Assembly (NCBI GenBank): GCA_037179515.1
Contig: JAXCGZ010007616.1
Coordinates: 1-64,000 of the forward strand
Reading direction: 5' to 3'
Length of the DNA stretch: 64,000 nucleotides
Source of the DNA: Halocaridina rubra
Lineage: Eukaryota; Arthropoda; Malacostraca; Decapoda; Atyidae
The notes beneath the pieces are model-generated. The model did not search any database and was not told where the DNA came from. It was given only the letters and a program-made list of their open reading frames with translations. Below are positions 60,911 to 64,000 of this stretch, piece by piece (the stretch's first letter is position 1; every line of letters starts with the position of its first letter). The position numbers and the translations under genes were made by a program.

Positions 60911-61078
60911 GCATAGTAGAATCGAGAGCATATTGATTTACAAGTTTTTTCGTCTGTTTTCTGCGTTAAATATAGCACTTGCTGTTATGGTGACCTTAAG
61001 TCCTCTAAGGTTAATCTATAGATCATACTGGATAATTATTTATAATACATTCCTTCTGTGTTGTCTCTACCTTTTCAG

Positions 61079-61608
61079 TGATCAAAGCCAGCCTTCGCAA
61101 AACCTTGAAAGATATGAAGATACACCATTCTCGTGCAATAAACAAACAAAGGGCAAGATACAGTTGCCTACTAAAGAAATATCTTGAACTAGAGAGAGAT
61201 TACAAGGAAGCGGAAGAAGTTATGACAAGGCAGCAGCTTTTGAGAGATGCAAAAGAATATTTATCTGAGGTTCATTTCCTTTTTTTTGAAAGTCAATTGC
61301 TTCTCAAAAACGCAAAAGGTAAAAATAATCGTTTTTCTAGGAAATTTGTGGAATTGATGGTCGAGTTGTACAACAAAAGTCAATTTGGGTATATGTACCT
61401 CAAAACCATCTTCACTTTGCCCTCTGTGAAATTGATTCAGAAGTTTCAAAGTGGTGGCATATATAAAGCACAAAATAATTCCTCATCTAACAATCAGTGT
61501 AGTTTGGGTAGCATACTACAGTGTCAACCCGTTGACACTGATGAGGAATTGCTGATGCAGTTGATAAACTACAATCATCAAATCCTAGTCAGTCTGAAAA
61601 GAAGGTAA
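61079..61608 (+). CDS. Exon D: truncated duplicate of exon C
   Basis: It begins after TGTCTCTACCTTTTCAG in phase 1 and encodes 176 residues to TAA at 61606-61608. The basic coiled coil (KASLRKTLKDMKIHHSRAIN) and the module AKEYLSEVHFLFFESQLLL, NNRFSRKFVELMVELYNK, FGYMYLKTIFTLPSVKLIQK match exon C closely. A small deletion near 61553-61560 shifts the frame, so the last ~22 residues (LMQLINYNHQILVSLKRR) replace the Ser/Asn linker. Exon E would splice to it in frame. It may be a short functional isoform end or a decaying copy. Confidence 0.65.
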
Positions 61609-62125
61609 TTGCAACAACATATGAATCATTAGCTTTTCAGACTGCAGCTGATGACCTCGTGGATAATACAACATGGTTTAAATAATTTAGTATGCTTAAT
61701 GATTGTTTGGTATTTTAATAGCGGACAGACTGTTTTAATGAGTAACAGTGCCAAAAAGTCACTTTTGGAAAGAAAAATGGCGAAATATAATGGTAGCTCT
61801 GACATCGAAAAGGAGAGTACTGTAATTTAGGAAAATGAAGGAGGAGGAAGTAGAGGAAAATGAAAGTCAAATACATGAGGAAGAAATAAAAGATGAGGAA
61901 GATAGCAAAAGAGTTGACATCTCTTGGTAAGTGTGAGTTTGGACATTTGCCAGAATCCAGAGACAGAGAAATGATGACTGATGAAGTCGATAAAATGACA
62001 ATGTTTTAAGATGTAACCAAAAAATTTCTTCCCATTCCTGATAATCGGAAGTCTGACAATTAGAATTTGACACTTCGGTAGCAAGATCAGTGGATCTCCA
62101 GTCTGACTGGATGAAATTTTTCAAC
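61609..62125 (+). pseudogene. Decayed exon C-type C-terminus after exon D
   Basis: In other frames the C-terminal region of exon C is still readable: YESLAFQTAADDLV, then a stop at KIFK position TGGTTTAAATAA, and SNSAKKSLLERKMAKYNGSS followed by a purine-rich acidic tract and, at 62088-62118, an end like WQDQWTSNLMG. Multiple stops and frameshifts show it is no longer translated as in exon C. Confidence 0.7.
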
Positions 62126-62960
62126 ACTGCTACCTTTCACAGAACAAAATCTGTGATAACTCTCGTTCTTTTCATTTCTTTAAACTAAGATTTTTATCTC
62201 TTAATCATTTCTCATAATATGCCTTTAAACCCTCATTTTCTCAATGTGTTTTCATGTTGAAACAGAATAGCAAAAGATAAAGCTAATTATTTTTTTATTT
62301 AGTGTCCTCTGAAGGTTTTTATTTATAACAATTTTATTTGCTAATCGGGTCACATTGAAAAATTCAGATTTTGGTAACTCATAAATATCTCTTTGTTCTC
62401 ACTGACGAGCTACTGAAAACAAGATTATTGCATTATTTTAAACCTAAAAAAACTTTGATTTAAATTTGTTTACCTTTTTTCTTATGTGTGTGGAACTTGT
62501 GGCAGAGTTTTATTTTTAAGCCTGCAGTAAATTCATGGTATGCTAGTGCTAATATTTGTATAGTAATTTTTTATGTTGAATTTCCCTTTGCAGTCCAATT
62601 TGCAGTAAAATGCTTTGATAATATAATCTTTGATATCATTGATATTTTATTCTTTATCTGTTCCTATACCTTGATTCATGGAAATTAATTGGTATGTATT
62701 GTAAGCTGCTGAATTGCAGTTAGCCAGTAGGATATAGTACTCCAGTCTCCTTAACATTCAGGCTACTAGGATTTGATCATTAATCATATAAGTTGGAGGA
62801 CCAATTTGCTAAAAACTGCTCTTATGTTCCCACGTAACTTTTTATATAGATTATAGTCAGATCTTCATCTTATGGTTTTAATTACCATACTGCATTATAT
62901 GGCAAACTGCATTTCTCTAACACAAGTCTCTGTATTTTATGTCCTTCAGGCAATTTACAA

Positions 62961-63209
62961 TTGAAATTTAAGGGCCCGTCAACACCCACCTTCCTTCCCC
63001 CGTATTTATTTATTGAAGTAATCTCTCGAAATTAAATGAGATACACCAGCATAGCAACAAATATGGGAAGGGCACCTTAATTGTTCTAAAATATCCGTGA
63101 ATTGGGGCCTATACCCTCATTTCCCATAGAATCTCTGTTCCATTCTTTTTTGAGAAGTACTCAATTCCAAAATTGGCTCGTTTCTAGTCCTAAGACAGAT
63201 TTGTGAGAA
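62961..63209. other. Gene-free stretch
   Basis: No gene or clear repeat is seen between the duplication end and the RTE-like relic. Confidence 0.4.
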
Positions 63210-63835
63210 GCTCCAAGAGAAAAAATGGACACTTTTTGGCCTTTCATAGACTTGAAGAAAACTTATGACAGAATAATAGAGAGATACTGCAGAGTGTGTT
63301 GCAATTGCTTGGAATAAACTGAAGTTTGTTGAATGCATTCAAAAGTTTTACATGAATTGTAGAGAATGTGTAAAAGTCGAGAATGGTAAGAATGAATGGT
63401 GTAAATGCAGGGTTACGGCAAGGATTCGTAATCACCTTGGATGTTCGACGTACATATGGATTAAGCGGTAAGAGAAGTAGTTGGAAGTGTTAGGCAAAGA
63501 CTTTGATTTAGTTAACGAGAATAGAAAGCTGTGTAAAAAAGAATCAATGTGCTATTCTCAGATAGCAAGGCACTGATGGCTGATTCTTAGGGATAGACTG
63601 AAGCACTAGGTGGCTGAGTGTGTAAGGTTGTGTGAAAGAACAAAGTTGTTAGTGGATATTGGTAAAGTTGCGGTCATGACATGTACAAGGAGTGTTGATG
63701 TTGGTATATTGAATATGCGAGAGAATGGGGAGATTCTTGTGAAACTTGAGGGTTTTAAGTATCTGGGGTCGCATGTAGCCGTGAATAGACGAGTGGATGT
63801 GGAGGTAAACCATGGAGTGACTTGACTTAGGATGG
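63210..63835 (+). pseudogene. RTE-like LINE reverse transcriptase relic
   Basis: Broken plus frames read FIDLKKTYDRI (palm A block), then sequence like the LRQG-SPWLF block near 63410-63440, ALMADS near 63570, and AECVRLCERTKLLVDIGKVA, VMTCTRSVDVGILNMRENGE, GFKYLGSHVAVNRRVDVEVN. It matches RTE-type reverse transcriptases, the same family as 58748-59398. Several stops; inactive. The last 165 bases of the window show nothing recognisable. Confidence 0.75.
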
Positions 63836-64000
63836 GATAGGATAGAAGGGGAAAAAAGGAGGGGGGATTAAGGATATAAGGGAATTGGAGGGAAAAGCAC
63901 GAAACTTAAATAAAGTAAGAGACAAAAAGAGAGGGGCAAATCCTCGTGCTAAGTTTTGATTAAATCCTAATGTAGCTATAGCTTTGCATGACCCCACTGC

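Larger units (their letters stand above)
60920..62960 (+). repeat. Segmental duplication copy (D) of the exon C region
   Basis: The intron end (GATCATACTGGATAATTATT, TTCTGTGTTGTCTCTACC), the exon, and more than 1 kb of 3' flank align with about 39900-43560. Conserved flank blocks include GGATTTGATCATTAATCATA and GGCAAACTGCAT. The C copy contains an additional LINE insertion (42580-43240). Confidence 0.8.

Overview
This is a eukaryotic window, most likely from an arthropod and plausibly a decapod crustacean. Roughly 3 kb is (TA)n microsatellite, with further (GA)n, (CT)n and (AC)n. There are many Tigger/pogo-type DNA transposons, an intact CR1-type LINE, RTE-like and Jockey/I-like LINE copies, and tRNA-derived SINEs. 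Coding exons are short and separated by long introns. The organism is inferred from this repeat profile only.

The host signal is a set of related plus-strand exons: A (20203-20918), B (26752-27587), C (39998-41130) and D (61079-61608). Each follows a 3' splice acceptor in phase 1, carries its own stop, and encodes a basic coiled coil followed by a module resembling the THAP9/P-element transposase region (Tnp_P_element-like). Another exon, E (50292-51248), is Ser/Thr-rich, enters and leaves in phase 1, and would splice in frame into D. This looks like an array of alternative C-terminal exons of one gene whose 5' part (perhaps a THAP zinc finger) lies outside the window. C and D are copies within a segmental duplication; D has lost the C-type reading frame.

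Layout: 1-5.1 kb, microsatellites and two SINE copies. 5.1-12.5 kb, a minus-strand LTR retrotransposon with two ~795-bp LTRs, a gag-position ORF, a 25-bp minisatellite and no recognisable pol. 12.5-19.8 kb, long TA arrays alternating with TIR elements, including Tigger transposase pseudogenes and ~200-bp and ~180-bp internal tandem repeats. 20.2-27.6 kb, exons A and B with a CR1 relic, a fold-back Tigger and a MITE between them. 28-38.3 kb, Tigger and LINE relics, a palindrome, MITEs with variable numbers of a 167-bp repeat, and a Tigger-like element that seems to have captured a non-transposase coding fragment. 40-43.6 kb, exon C and its 3' flank. 45.4-48.3 kb, a ~700-bp-arm inverted repeat enclosing four tandem tRNA-SINE units. 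50.3-51.2 kb, exon E. 53.1-57.2 kb, a CR1-type LINE with open ORF1 and ORF2. 58-60.9 kb, a Jockey/I-like LINE interrupted by an RTE-like fragment. 61-62.9 kb, exon D and the duplication. 63.2-63.8 kb, another RTE-like relic.

No rRNA, CRISPR or functional tRNA gene was found. Element family names rest on motifs read by eye, not on database searches.
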